Source of the DNA: a bacterium | Lineage (GTDB): Bacteria > Patescibacteriota > Patescibacteriia > UBA9570 | DNA length: 34,812 bases | Reading direction: 5' to 3' | Assembly: GCA_030698395.1 (NCBI GenBank) | Contig: JAUYKW010000021.1 | Span: 1-34,812, forward strand | Part shown: positions 23,050 through 30,302 of the stretch, one piece after another | How positions within the stretch are numbered: position 1 is the stretch's first letter | Layout of the letters: each line of letters begins with the position of its first letter | Position numbers and translations under genes: made by a program | The notes under the pieces: generated by a model | Told to the model about the DNA's origin: nothing | The model's input: only the letters and a program-made list of their open reading frames with translations | Database searches by the model: none

Positions 23050-23769
23050 ATGATATATAATACACCAAAATTATCAATTCTAGATAGAACGAAATATGTT
23101 TGGATTAGCGATTTTGTTTATGGAGGTATTGATGGCTCAGTAACTACATTTGCTGTTGTTGCAGGTGTGCAGGGCGCTCAACTATCTACGGCTATTATAT
23201 TAATTTTAGGATTTGCTAATTTGTTTGCTGATGGTTTTTCTATGGCGATTGGAAAGTATTCTAGTGATAAAGCAGAGTTAGAACGCATTAAAAAAATAAA
23301 ACGTTTAGAATATGAATCTATTAAAGGAAAGCCTGCTGAAGAGCGCCAAGAGATAAAGGATATATTGGCGGGTAGTGGTTTTTCGGGAGATTGTTTAGAT
23401 TGTGCTACCAAAGTTATTACAAAAGATAAAAAAATATGGGTAGATATGATGATGAAGTACGAATTTAACGTAGCTGACGAAACTATTTATCCAGTAAAGA
23501 GTTCGCTGACAACTTTTTTCGCATTTAACATTATCGGTATAATTCCATTACTGAGTTATTTGTTTAAACCGTTATTGCCATTTGGCGATAATTCAATTTT
23601 TGTTTTAACTATAGTATTTACGTTATTTGCTTTATTTATTGTTGGTGCAGTGAAATCTAGATTTTCTGATCAAAAATGGTGGTTGTCTGGACTTGAAACA
23701 TTAATTATTGGTGGTGTAGCTGCATCATTGGCTTATTTGATAGGATTTTTACTGAAGGGATTGGCATAG
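23050..23769 (+). CDS. VIT1/CCC1 family metal transporter
   Basis: The 239-residue protein has the VIT1/CCC1 pattern: SDFVYGGIDGSVTTFAVVAGVQGA in the first helix, LGFANLFADGFSMAIGKYSSDKAE in the second, an acidic cytosolic loop with several Glu (about 80-145), and three C-terminal helices ending in GLETLIIGGVAASLAYLIG. Family members move Fe2+ or Mn2+ out of the cytosol. The loop has an unusual CLDCATK pair of cysteines that could bind metal. A TATACT box (23033-23038) lies 11 bases before the ATG. The PEBP-like gene follows after six bases. Confidence 0.88.
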   Translation: MIYNTPKLSILDRTKYVWISDFVYGGIDGSVTTFAVVAGVQGAQLSTAIILILGFANLFADGFSMAIGKYSSDKAELERIKKIKRLEYESIKGKPAEERQEIKDILAGSGFSGDCLDCATKVITKDKKIWVDMMMKYEFNVADETIYPVKSSLTTFFAFNIIGIIPLLSYLFKPLLPFGDNSIFVLTIVFTLFALFIVGAVKSRFSDQKWWLSGLETLIIGGVAASLAYLIGFLLKGLA

Positions 23770-23775
23770 CAAATT

Positions 23776-24357
23776 ATGTATAAACCACAATTGGAGAAAC
23801 GAGCACTGATGAGCATGGTTGGTTTGATGTTGTTAGTACTGTTGGTTACAATTGTGATGCGTTATGAAAAAAATTCATTAAAGGATAATAGAGGGTTAAA
23901 TATTAATCAAGACAGTACTATGCAATTAACAAGTTCTGACTTTACTCACGAATCATCTATTCCAATGGAGTTTTCTTGTGATGGTGCTGATTTGTCACCA
24001 GAACTAAGCTGGAACGAAGCGCCTGAAGCAACAAAAAGTTTTGTATTAATAGTGCGAGATCCAGATGCACCCATGAAAAAAGAATGGATTCATTGGATTG
24101 TAAAAAATATTTCAGCTGATACAAGATCAGTAGCTCAAAATGCAGTGCCAGCTGGTGGAATTGAAGTGGTAAACGATTTTAAGAAAACATCATGGGGTGG
24201 GCCTTGTCCACCTGATGGAGAGCATCGTTATTTTTTCGTTCTTTATGCATTAGATATTGAATCGGTAGCTGGCGATACTTTAGACGATATTGAAACAGCT
24301 ATGGAGGGACATATTCTGGAAAAGGCAGAGTTAATGGGTAGATATAATAGACAGTAA
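23776..24357 (+). CDS. Membrane-anchored YbhB/YbcL (PEBP) family protein
   Basis: The 193-residue protein has one N-terminal membrane helix (MSMVGLMLLVLLVTIVM) and then a phosphatidylethanolamine-binding-like domain: SSDFTHESSIPMEFSCDGADLSPELSW, IVRDPDAPMKKEWIHWIVKNI, WGGPCPPDGEHRYFFVLYAL. The DPDAP and GPCPPxGxHRY motifs are the conserved anion-pocket segments. The domain faces outward if the helix is an anchor. The ligand is unknown. It follows the VIT1-like gene by six bases and probably belongs to the same message. Confidence 0.9.
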   Translation: MYKPQLEKRALMSMVGLMLLVLLVTIVMRYEKNSLKDNRGLNINQDSTMQLTSSDFTHESSIPMEFSCDGADLSPELSWNEAPEATKSFVLIVRDPDAPMKKEWIHWIVKNISADTRSVAQNAVPAGGIEVVNDFKKTSWGGPCPPDGEHRYFFVLYALDIESVAGDTLDDIETAMEGHILEKAELMGRYNRQ

Positions 24358-24388
24358 TAATTTTTTAATCACTTCACAAAGAATCACA

Positions 24389-26656
24389 ATGAATCATAAA
24401 TATATAACTAACAAAACTAAATTAATTAGTTTGCTAGGAACATTTATTGTGATGCTAGTTTTTGCTGGGACGAGTTGTTTGCCCCAGACTGTACAACCTG
24501 TTAAGCCGTTGCCACCGGAAGTAAAAACAAATACAGAAGTGGTTGCTAATACAAATTCAGATGTTACGGAACCAAGTGTAGCTACAGAAACATCGCGTGG
24601 TTTTGGTGAATGGATTGGATCAGATGTTACCGTTGATCCTCAGATACCAGAATATGATGTGAAATCTGATTTAAGTAACGTTCAGCAAACTGAAATAATG
24701 AGTTTTTATTCGGATGCAACAAAACAGCAACTAAGTGAAAATTATTTTTTTATTACCCCTTCCTATAATAAGGAGTTCTTTACTATTTATGAACAGAATC
24801 GTTATAGCTTCACTCCGAATTTTGTTACCGTTGATTCTGTGTTGCATACTTACCATTTATATTTTAATTATTTATTAGAAAGTGTAGAAAATGAATACTT
24901 GATTGATGAGCTAACATCTTTATCAAGAAACATGTTTGACAATTCAGTAGAGCAATATATTTTTTTAGAAGGGACAGAGTGGGAAATTGCTGCTTTAAGG
25001 AATGTTGGATTCTTTAATGTAGCCTTGAAAATTTTAGATCCTGAATCAGAAGTGTACCCAGCAGTTGAAACTGTAGTTGCGGAAGAATTGGCATTAATGG
25101 ATGAACATGCTGATATTGTAGAATCTCCTTTGTGGAAAAGCATGGGCAGTGATATGAAAGAAGATTATTCGCAATATGTTCCGCGCGGACATTATTCTAA
25201 ATCTGATGAGTTGAAAAAATATTTTAAAGCCATGATGTGGTATGGACGTTTATCGTTCCGAGTAAAATCTGAAGATGAAACTAGATCTGCTTTATTGATT
25301 ACTAATATGATGAATCTTGATTCATTAAGTAATGAGAGTTGGAAAAAGATATACGAACCAACTAACTTCTTTGTGGGTGCATCTGATGACTTGGGGTATT
25401 TTGAATATAACGACTTAATAACAGAAATTTACGGCGATAAAGTTGCATTAGCAAAAATAACAAATGATGAATTATTTGCTGATTTTTATGCACAAGCTAA
25501 AGAATTGGAAGGCCCCAAGATAAATTCCATGCCTGTGATGGCAACTACAGCTGGTGGTAGCGAAGATTTAGAAGAAGAAATTAAAGCGTTTCGATTTATG
25601 GGGCAACGTTATACAATTGATGCTGATGTGTTTGGAAATTTAATTTGTAGAAAGGTTGGAAATAAAGATGGTACAATGCCGTGTCCTAATTTAGCTAGCG
25701 AATCTCGCATGTTGCCAATGGCTTTGGATATTCCAGCAGCTATGGGCTCTGAAACTGCATATGCTATCTTGAATGATTTAGGTGAAACTGAATATGCTCA
25801 ATATTCAGAGAATATGTTAACTATGCAAGATTATATTAGTGATTTGGATAAAGATACCTGGACACAGAATTTATATTGGGGTTGGATGTATACATTAAAA
25901 CCGTTAACAGAAGAAAAAGTAGCAGGATATCCAAGTTTCATTACTACTGATGAGTGGGCGCGCAAACAATTATTAACGTACATTGGTAGTTGGACCGAAT
26001 TAAAGCATGATACAATTTTGTACGCTAAGCAGGTTTATGCAGAAATGGGAGCAGGTATGCCAGACGAAACTGATGATCGTGGTTATGTGGAGCCAGAGCC
26101 AGAATTGTATGCACGGATGACAGCTTTAATTGGTTTAACTCGTGATGGTTTGAAGACAAGGGGATTATTAGCAAGTGACGATGAAGATAACTTAGATAAA
26201 TTAGAGATACTAGTTTCTTCATTACAAACTATTGCTGAAAAAGAACTGGCGGATGAACTTCTTACGGATGATGAGTATGATTTAATCAGAACATACGGAG
26301 GATCTTTAGAGCATTTTTGGCTAGAAACTATGAGTGAGGAAGAAAAAGGAGAAAAATCCCAAACTGATTTACTCAATGATAATCCTGCGCCGCTGGTTAC
26401 AGATGTTGCAACCGATCCAAATGGTTCTGTATTGGAAGAAGCTACTGGTTATGTAAATGACATCTATGTAATTGTGCCTGTAGATGGAGGATTAAGAGTT
26501 GCGTCTGGCGGAGTATATTCTCATTATGAGTTTACTCAACCTTTGGCGGATAGATTAACTGATGAAGCTTGGCGAGAACGTCTTGAAACAGGTGAGGATG
26601 TGCCAGAAACTGCGAGTTGGCAACAAGGGATGTTGTTAGATAGTATCTATGAGTAA
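24389..26656 (+). CDS. DUF3160 family exported protein
   Basis: The 755-residue protein starts with a hydrophobic signal (LISLLGTFIVMLVFAGTSC); Cys30 could be lipidated, but the lipobox AGTSC is not canonical. A Pro/Thr/Val-rich linker follows to about residue 75, then a large mostly helical domain with the DUF3160 features: FVTVDSVLHTYHLYFNYLLE, MMWYGRLSFRVKSEDETRSA, FRFMGQRYTIDADVF, SRMLPMALDIPAAMGSETAY, LYWGWMYTLKPL, WTELKHDTILYAKQVYAEMG, VASGGVYSHYEF. The family is common in Candidate Phyla Radiation and archaeal genomes; its role is not known to me. It overlaps the next gene by eight bases. Confidence 0.85.
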   Translation: MNHKYITNKTKLISLLGTFIVMLVFAGTSCLPQTVQPVKPLPPEVKTNTEVVANTNSDVTEPSVATETSRGFGEWIGSDVTVDPQIPEYDVKSDLSNVQQTEIMSFYSDATKQQLSENYFFITPSYNKEFFTIYEQNRYSFTPNFVTVDSVLHTYHLYFNYLLESVENEYLIDELTSLSRNMFDNSVEQYIFLEGTEWEIAALRNVGFFNVALKILDPESEVYPAVETVVAEELALMDEHADIVESPLWKSMGSDMKEDYSQYVPRGHYSKSDELKKYFKAMMWYGRLSFRVKSEDETRSALLITNMMNLDSLSNESWKKIYEPTNFFVGASDDLGYFEYNDLITEIYGDKVALAKITNDELFADFYAQAKELEGPKINSMPVMATTAGGSEDLEEEIKAFRFMGQRYTIDADVFGNLICRKVGNKDGTMPCPNLASESRMLPMALDIPAAMGSETAYAILNDLGETEYAQYSENMLTMQDYISDLDKDTWTQNLYWGWMYTLKPLTEEKVAGYPSFITTDEWARKQLLTYIGSWTELKHDTILYAKQVYAEMGAGMPDETDDRGYVEPEPELYARMTALIGLTRDGLKTRGLLASDDEDNLDKLEILVSSLQTIAEKELADELLTDDEYDLIRTYGGSLEHFWLETMSEEEKGEKSQTDLLNDNPAPLVTDVATDPNGSVLEEATGYVNDIYVIVPVDGGLRVASGGVYSHYEFTQPLADRLTDEAWRERLETGEDVPETASWQQGMLLDSIYE

Positions 26657-27128
26657 TAACGTAAAGATATTAATTGCTATATCAATTCTGTTAGTAGGTT
26701 TTGTGTGCGCGATTATGTTTTATCCTAAGCAGGCTGTTTCCTATGAGGGTAGATATTTTGTATTACGGAGAAATGTATTAAGTATTCATGATGATGATGA
26801 TGATTTAATATGGGAATCAGAAGAAGGTTTTAAGGTGAGTAATTTTATGATTGCTGATGTTGATAATGACGGAGTTGATGAATTAATCATTTCTGTATGG
26901 AAAGAGGGATATTATGGTGTTGATTTACCGTTTTGGGAAGAAGATAATATTCAGGATTTGGGTAATCATATATTTGTGTATAATTTGATTCCAGATCCGG
27001 AAATGCAGTGGGGTTCTTCTACTATTGGATATACTATTAAATCATTAGACTTTCAGGATGGGAACATGGTTATTAATGGTGATGAATATTGGCAATGGGG
27101 AGATTTTCATTTTGAGCGAGTAAAATAG
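26649..27128 (+). CDS. Membrane-anchored FG-GAP/VCBS-like small protein
   Basis: The 159-residue protein has one N-terminal anchor helix (ILIAISILLVGFVCAIMFY) and an outward domain containing MIADVDNDGVDELIISVW, the Ca2+-binding DxDxDGxxE loop of FG-GAP/VCBS beta-propeller blades, in a single or partial copy. ATG is inside the end of the DUF3160 gene (ATGAGTAA), so the two are translationally coupled and may act together at the cell surface. Beyond that loop no family is recognised. Confidence 0.7.
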   Translation: MSNNVKILIAISILLVGFVCAIMFYPKQAVSYEGRYFVLRRNVLSIHDDDDDLIWESEEGFKVSNFMIADVDNDGVDELIISVWKEGYYGVDLPFWEEDNIQDLGNHIFVYNLIPDPEMQWGSSTIGYTIKSLDFQDGNMVINGDEYWQWGDFHFERVK

Positions 27129-27212
27129 TAATAAGAGGTGGACAAAATATAGATCTTGTTATATAGTATTTTTTGCGTATGAGCGTTCCTTCACAATTCG
27201 GTGGTTTTTACT

Positions 27213-27488
27213 ATGTACTATGTATATATTTTAGAGAGTATTTCAGCAAAGAAGTTGTATATTGGATTTACAAGTAATTTTAACAGACGATTAAGAGAGC
27301 ATAATTCTGGTAAACATGGTTATACTAGTTCGTTTATTCCATGGAAAATTATTTATTTTGAAGCATATTTGAACAAATATGATGCAACTAGTCGTGAGCG
27401 TAAGCTTAAAGCAAAATGGGGCAAGAATATAATACAAAGACAATTAAATCACTATTTTAATTTCGGTAGTAGCTTGATGACTGAATAG
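27213..27488 (+). CDS. GIY-YIG domain protein (UPF0213/YhbQ-like)
   Basis: The start is placed at ATG 27213 (MYYVYILES); the earlier in-frame ATG at 27201 adds four residues. The 91 residues hold the GIY-YIG nuclease core: YYVYIL…KLYIGF (the GIY and YIG strands), the Arg in NRRLREHNSGK, and the Glu-containing SRERKLKAKWG helix. Such single-domain proteins are abundant in Candidate Phyla Radiation genomes; some are DNA nucleases, but most are untested. The gene ends at a dense palindrome cluster. Confidence 0.87.
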   Translation: MYYVYILESISAKKLYIGFTSNFNRRLREHNSGKHGYTSSFIPWKIIYFEAYLNKYDATSRERKLKAKWGKNIIQRQLNHYFNFGSSLMTE

Positions 27489-27603
27489 GTCTGGACGTTT
27501 TTTTTCGCAATGCGAAAAAACCGAACAGACCCGTTCGGTTACGAAGTAACCGTCCGGGGGGCGTAGCTCAGTTTCAGCCAAAGGCTGATCCGCCTATGGC
27601 GGA
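27488..27603 (+). repeat. Palindrome cluster (REP-like) between GIY-YIG gene and tRNA-Asp
   Basis: Inverted repeats stand side by side and nested: GGTCTG/CAGACC (27488-27493/27526-27531), GGACG/CGTCC (27493-27497/27551-27555), TTTTTTCGCA/TGCGAAAAAA around 27510, AACCGAAC/GTTCGGTT (27519-27526/27533-27540), GGTTAC/GTAACC (27537-27542/27546-27551), TCAGCC/GGCTGA (27574-27579/27583-27588), TCCGCC/GGCGGA (27589-27594/27598-27603). Several are mutually exclusive. A tRNA 5' fragment lies inside. Confidence 0.7.
27556..27573 (+). pseudogene. tRNA 5'-end fragment
   Basis: GGGGGGCGTAGCTCAGTT closely matches the first 18 bases of the intact tRNA-Asp at 27641-27658 (acceptor stem, D arm entry) but is followed by unrelated palindromes, so it cannot fold into a tRNA. 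It looks like the remnant of a duplicated or interrupted tRNA gene. Confidence 0.6.
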
Positions 27604-27640
27604 GGTTAAGTCACCATATTAAAATTAGTCCCAAGAAATT

Positions 27641-27714
27641 GGGGGTGTAGCTCAGTTGGTTAGAGCGCCTGCCTGTCACGCAGGAGGTCGCGAGTTCGAG
27701 TCTCGTCGCTCCCG
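27641..27714 (+). tRNA. tRNA-Asp (anticodon GTC)
   Basis: The full cloverleaf is readable: acceptor GGGGGTG/CGCTCCC (27641-27647/27707-27713) with two wobble pairs, D arm GCTCAGTTGGTTAGAGC, anticodon arm CCTGC-ctGTCac-GCAGG, T arm GCGAG-TTCGAGT-CTCGT, discriminator G at 27714. CCA is not encoded. A wobble G34 makes it a possible queuosine tRNA, linked to queG at 7912. Confidence 0.95.
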
Positions 27715-27721
27715 CATAAAT

Positions 27722-27755
27722 AAAAAATTGATCCTTCGGGATCGATTTTTTATTT
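27722..27755 (+). terminator. Terminator behind tRNA-Asp
   Basis: AAAAAATTGATCC pairs with GGGATCGATTTTTT around a TTC loop, with a T run downstream. Confidence 0.85.
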
Positions 27756-27842
27756 CTTCGTGTTGAATCCGGTGAGAGTATTAAATCACGACTTGATACA
27801 TTAAAGAGGATTGCGCAAGCGCTTAAAATATGCTCTAATTAG
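27756..27842 (+). pseudogene. Remnant of an XRE-family HTH regulator
   Basis: The frame ending in TAG at 27840-27842 reads LRVESGESIKSRLDTLKRIA and continues QALKICSN. This matches the end of the HTH_3 domain (typically SRIESGxxxPSLDTLKKIAKAL). No start or first half is present; the upstream part is the tRNA terminator. It appears truncated, perhaps by insertion or deletion at the tRNA gene. Confidence 0.55.
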
Positions 27843-28002
27843 CTATTTTTGACAGCTAGTCTTGTGGAGTTTTCGGGGATAGAGTATAGTATTTAAAGGT
27901 CTTGAATTAAGAGAAAATTTAGTTAAAAAAACAATAACAATAATTTAGTTAAGTGTGAATGCCTATCATTCATACGATTATATAATCAATAGTAAAAAAT
28001 CT
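27843..28002 (+). other. Spacer before the DUF3494 gene
   Basis: A+T-rich spacer. A TATAAT about 16 bases before the chosen ATG (around 27981-27986) is a likely -10 box giving a leader of under ten bases. An earlier in-frame GTG start at 27955 is open but would put 16 extra residues before the signal peptide. Nothing else is recognised. Confidence 0.4.
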
Positions 28003-29421
28003 ATGGGGAAAGTTTATAAAAGTTCAATAAGTGCATTGGTCATTGCTTTTACACTTGGAATGGCTAGTTTAGTTATAGCTGCAACTTCGGTAGATCTTGG
28101 CACTGCTGATGATTTTGCGATTTTGGCTGGCTCTACTGTAACTAATACCGGTTCCAGCGTAATTACCGGAGATTTGGGTTTAAGTCCGGGTACTTCAGTT
28201 ACGGGTTTTCCACCTGGCACTCTAGATGGAACAGAACATGTAGCCGATACTACCGCGGATCAAGCTAAAACAGATTTAGTCACAGCATATAATGATGCCG
28301 CTGGACAAACACCGGTTTCCACTGTACCTACGGAACTCGGCGGAACGACTAAGACCGCAGGCATTTATGATTCTACGAGTGGTACATTTGGTATAACAGG
28401 AACACTAACGTTGGATGCGGCTGGCGATCCTAACGCAGTCTTTATCTTCCAGACCGCTTCTACACTTATCACGGCAGGAGCGAGCGAAGTAGTACTTACA
28501 AATGGCGCACAGGCTTGCAATGTTTTTTGGCAAGTCGGTAGTTCTGCGACACTCGGAACAGATTCTACTTTTAAAGGTAATATTCTAGCTTTGACGTCTG
28601 CTACTCTCACGAACGGTGCAAGTGTGGAAGGTAGTGTGTTAGCTCGTAATGGTGCCGTCACATTAGATACAAACACTGTTACTAAAGCAACATGTGCAGC
28701 TCCTACAGAACTTACCGTGACTAAAACGGTAGTTAATACAGGTGATGGCACTATGACTGTTTCTGATTTTTCACTTTTTATCGACGGCGATAGCGTAACA
28801 TCCGGAGATTCGAACTGGGTCATAATTGGAGAGCACACGGTTTCTGAGACTTCCGATTCTGATTACACTTCTGTTATCGGCGGTGATTGCGCCGCTGACG
28901 GTACAGTCACAGTTGCGCTTGGTGAATCCCTGACTTGTACTATTACTAACACGTATATAGTTCCTGCTGCTGATATAACGCCTGAACTTACCGTGAATAA
29001 GGTAGTTATTAATGATAATGGTGGCACGAAGGTTATTTCTGATTTCTCTCTCTTTATTGACGGTGATAGCGTAACGTCAGGAAATACGAATTCAGTCACC
29101 ATAGGAGAGCACACGGTTTCTGAAACTTCCGATTCTGGCTACACGTCTGTTATCGGCGGTGATTGTGCCGCGGACGGTACGATTACTTTAGCACTGGGCG
29201 ATGTGAAGACCTGTACCATTACCAATGATGATGTCGTATTGGTTTCAGACACCGGCGGTACGAATTCAGACACCGGCGGTACGACGACAACAACACCCAA
29301 ATTACCTAGTACAGGACTTTCTTCCAGTGAGAATAATATTCCGTGGAATATTATTGTACCTGCTGGTATCTTTGCAATTTTGACCCTATTTCATTTAGCT
29401 CGAAGAAAACAAACATCTTAG
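28003..29421 (+). CDS. LPSTG-anchored DUF3494 (ice-binding-like) surface protein
   Basis: From ATG 28003 the 472-residue protein has a signal peptide (MGKVYKSSISALVIAFTLGM…VIAA), a DUF3494 ice-binding-like domain to about residue 230 (LGTADDFAILAGSTVTNTGS; VITGDLGLSPGTSVTGFPPG; NAVFIFQTASTLIT; VFWQVGSSATLGTDSTFKGN), two near-identical 81-residue beta domains resembling prealbumin-like (SpaA/DUF5979) repeats, a Thr/Gly linker and a sorting signal: LPSTG (434-438), membrane helix, LARRKQTS. DUF3494 proteins bind ice or act as adhesins; which applies here is open. A sortase gene follows directly. It should be displayed on the cell surface. Confidence 0.88.
   Translation: MGKVYKSSISALVIAFTLGMASLVIAATSVDLGTADDFAILAGSTVTNTGSSVITGDLGLSPGTSVTGFPPGTLDGTEHVADTTADQAKTDLVTAYNDAAGQTPVSTVPTELGGTTKTAGIYDSTSGTFGITGTLTLDAAGDPNAVFIFQTASTLITAGASEVVLTNGAQACNVFWQVGSSATLGTDSTFKGNILALTSATLTNGASVEGSVLARNGAVTLDTNTVTKATCAAPTELTVTKTVVNTGDGTMTVSDFSLFIDGDSVTSGDSNWVIIGEHTVSETSDSDYTSVIGGDCAADGTVTVALGESLTCTITNTYIVPAADITPELTVNKVVINDNGGTKVISDFSLFIDGDSVTSGNTNSVTIGEHTVSETSDSGYTSVIGGDCAADGTITLALGDVKTCTITNDDVVLVSDTGGTNSDTGGTTTTTPKLPSTGLSSSENNIPWNIIVPAGIFAILTLFHLARRKQTS
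28708..28950 (+). repeat. Surface-protein beta-domain repeat, copy 1 (243 bases)
   Basis: Encodes ELTVTKTVV… to CTITN, 81 codons. It differs from copy 2 mainly in the first third; the second half shares long identical runs such as GGAGAGCACACGGTTTCTGA and TCTGTTATCGGCGGTGATTG. Confidence 0.85.
28984..29226 (+). repeat. Surface-protein beta-domain repeat, copy 2 (243 bases)
   Basis: Encodes ELTVNKVVI… to CTITN, also 81 codons, starting 276 bases after copy 1. Each copy has one Cys in SVIGGDCAADG and one in CTITN, which could form a disulfide. Confidence 0.85.
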
Positions 29422-29447
29422 TCTAAACATAGGAAGAGCGAGTAAGT

Positions 29448-29477
29448 AAATGCCAGACAAAAATTTGTTTGGCATTT
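29448..29477 (+). promoter_or_regulatory. Intercistronic hairpin between surface protein and sortase genes
   Basis: A 14-pair stem with one G-U: AAATGCCAGACAAA (29448-29461) and its partner ending in GGCATTT (29477). No T run follows, so it is more likely a stability element or attenuator that sets the surface-protein to sortase ratio than a full terminator. Confidence 0.55.
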
Positions 29478-29502
29478 GCGGTTAAGAGCTTTTACAAACT
29501 TT

Positions 29503-30153
29503 ATGCATTTAAAATTATTATCGAAACGCGGGTTGTTGATAGTTATCCTTTTTGAGTTGCTTTTCTTTATGATTCTTCTTTTCATTTTTTTTGTAAAAAA
29601 CTCAGCTCATGATACTTCAGGATTACTTGTTCAGGAACAAACAAAAAAATCAACCTGGACATTATTTGCTAAAGATTTTTTTGCTAATTCTAATCAAGAA
29701 CAAGCAAATGTTGGATTGCCAGCGCGCCTAACGATTCCGGTGATTAGTGTTGACGCTGTTGTTATTCCAGTAGGCCTTACATCTGACGGAGCAATGGATG
29801 TACCGAAAGACCCTGCCGAAGTGGCTTGGTATAGTCTCGGGCCACGCCCCGGAGAGAAAGGCAGTGCTGTTATTGCCGGACACTACGACTGGATAAATAA
29901 TGAATCCGCAGTATTTGATAATTTAAGTAAATTAAGCAAGGGAGACAAGATATTCGTTGAAGATGAAAATGGCGAAACTATCACGTTTGTTGTTCGTGAA
30001 ATTCGAACATACGGTAAAGATGATGACGCATCAGATGTATTTGGATCGGACGATGATAAAGCGCATCTTAATCTCATCACTTGCACTGGAGTGTGGAATA
30101 AAGCGGAAAAGACTTACTCCGAACGACTCATAGTATTTACTGATAAAGAATAG
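29503..30153 (+). CDS. Sortase
   Basis: Sortases cut LPxTG-like signals and attach proteins to the cell envelope. From ATG 29503 the 216-residue protein has an N-terminal membrane helix (LLIVILFELLFFMILLFIFF) and a sortase barrel with the catalytic triad visible: His127 (VIAGHYDW), Cys194 (LITCTG), Arg208 (SERLIVF). RLTIPVISVDAVVIPVGLT and DGAMDVPKDPAEVAWY are typical of class D/E-like sortases. It lies 81 bases behind the LPSTG protein, which is its obvious substrate. An upstream in-frame start at 29476 would lie inside the intercistronic hairpin. Confidence 0.93.
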   Translation: MHLKLLSKRGLLIVILFELLFFMILLFIFFVKNSAHDTSGLLVQEQTKKSTWTLFAKDFFANSNQEQANVGLPARLTIPVISVDAVVIPVGLTSDGAMDVPKDPAEVAWYSLGPRPGEKGSAVIAGHYDWINNESAVFDNLSKLSKGDKIFVEDENGETITFVVREIRTYGKDDDASDVFGSDDDKAHLNLITCTGVWNKAEKTYSERLIVFTDKE

Positions 30154-30228
30154 CTAAGAAAATTTTAGCCTGTGGCACATTTTTACTGTCAGACAGTATC
30201 AAAAAATTGCGTAAGATTATAGTGAATG

Positions 30229-30281
30229 TGGGTCTCCTTGGTAAAGGCGAGACCCAATGGTGGAAACGCGAGCGTTTTCAC
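30229..30281 (-). terminator. Double hairpin downstream of the MgtE-like gene
   Basis: TGGGTCTC/GAGACCCA (30229-30236/30249-30256) and GTGGAAACGC/GCGTTTTCAC (30260-30269/30272-30281, one G-U). They follow the minus-strand gene; no clear T run, so termination efficiency is uncertain. They may also separate it from the convergent sortase gene. Confidence 0.45.
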
Positions 30282-30302
30282 AGCCTTTTCTCGTGTCAGT
30301 TC

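Noticed and set aside
26025-26376. Antisense ORFs within the DUF3160 gene
   Set aside because: Ser/Leu-rich shadow frames without start signals, opposite a well-supported gene.
27488-27603. CRISPR array
   Set aside because: The repeats are inverted and differ from each other; there are no regularly spaced direct repeats or spacers, and no cas genes in the window.
30185-30197. ACTGT-cag-ACAGT hairpin as sortase terminator
   Set aside because: The stem has only five pairs and is followed by an A run, not a T run, on the plus strand.
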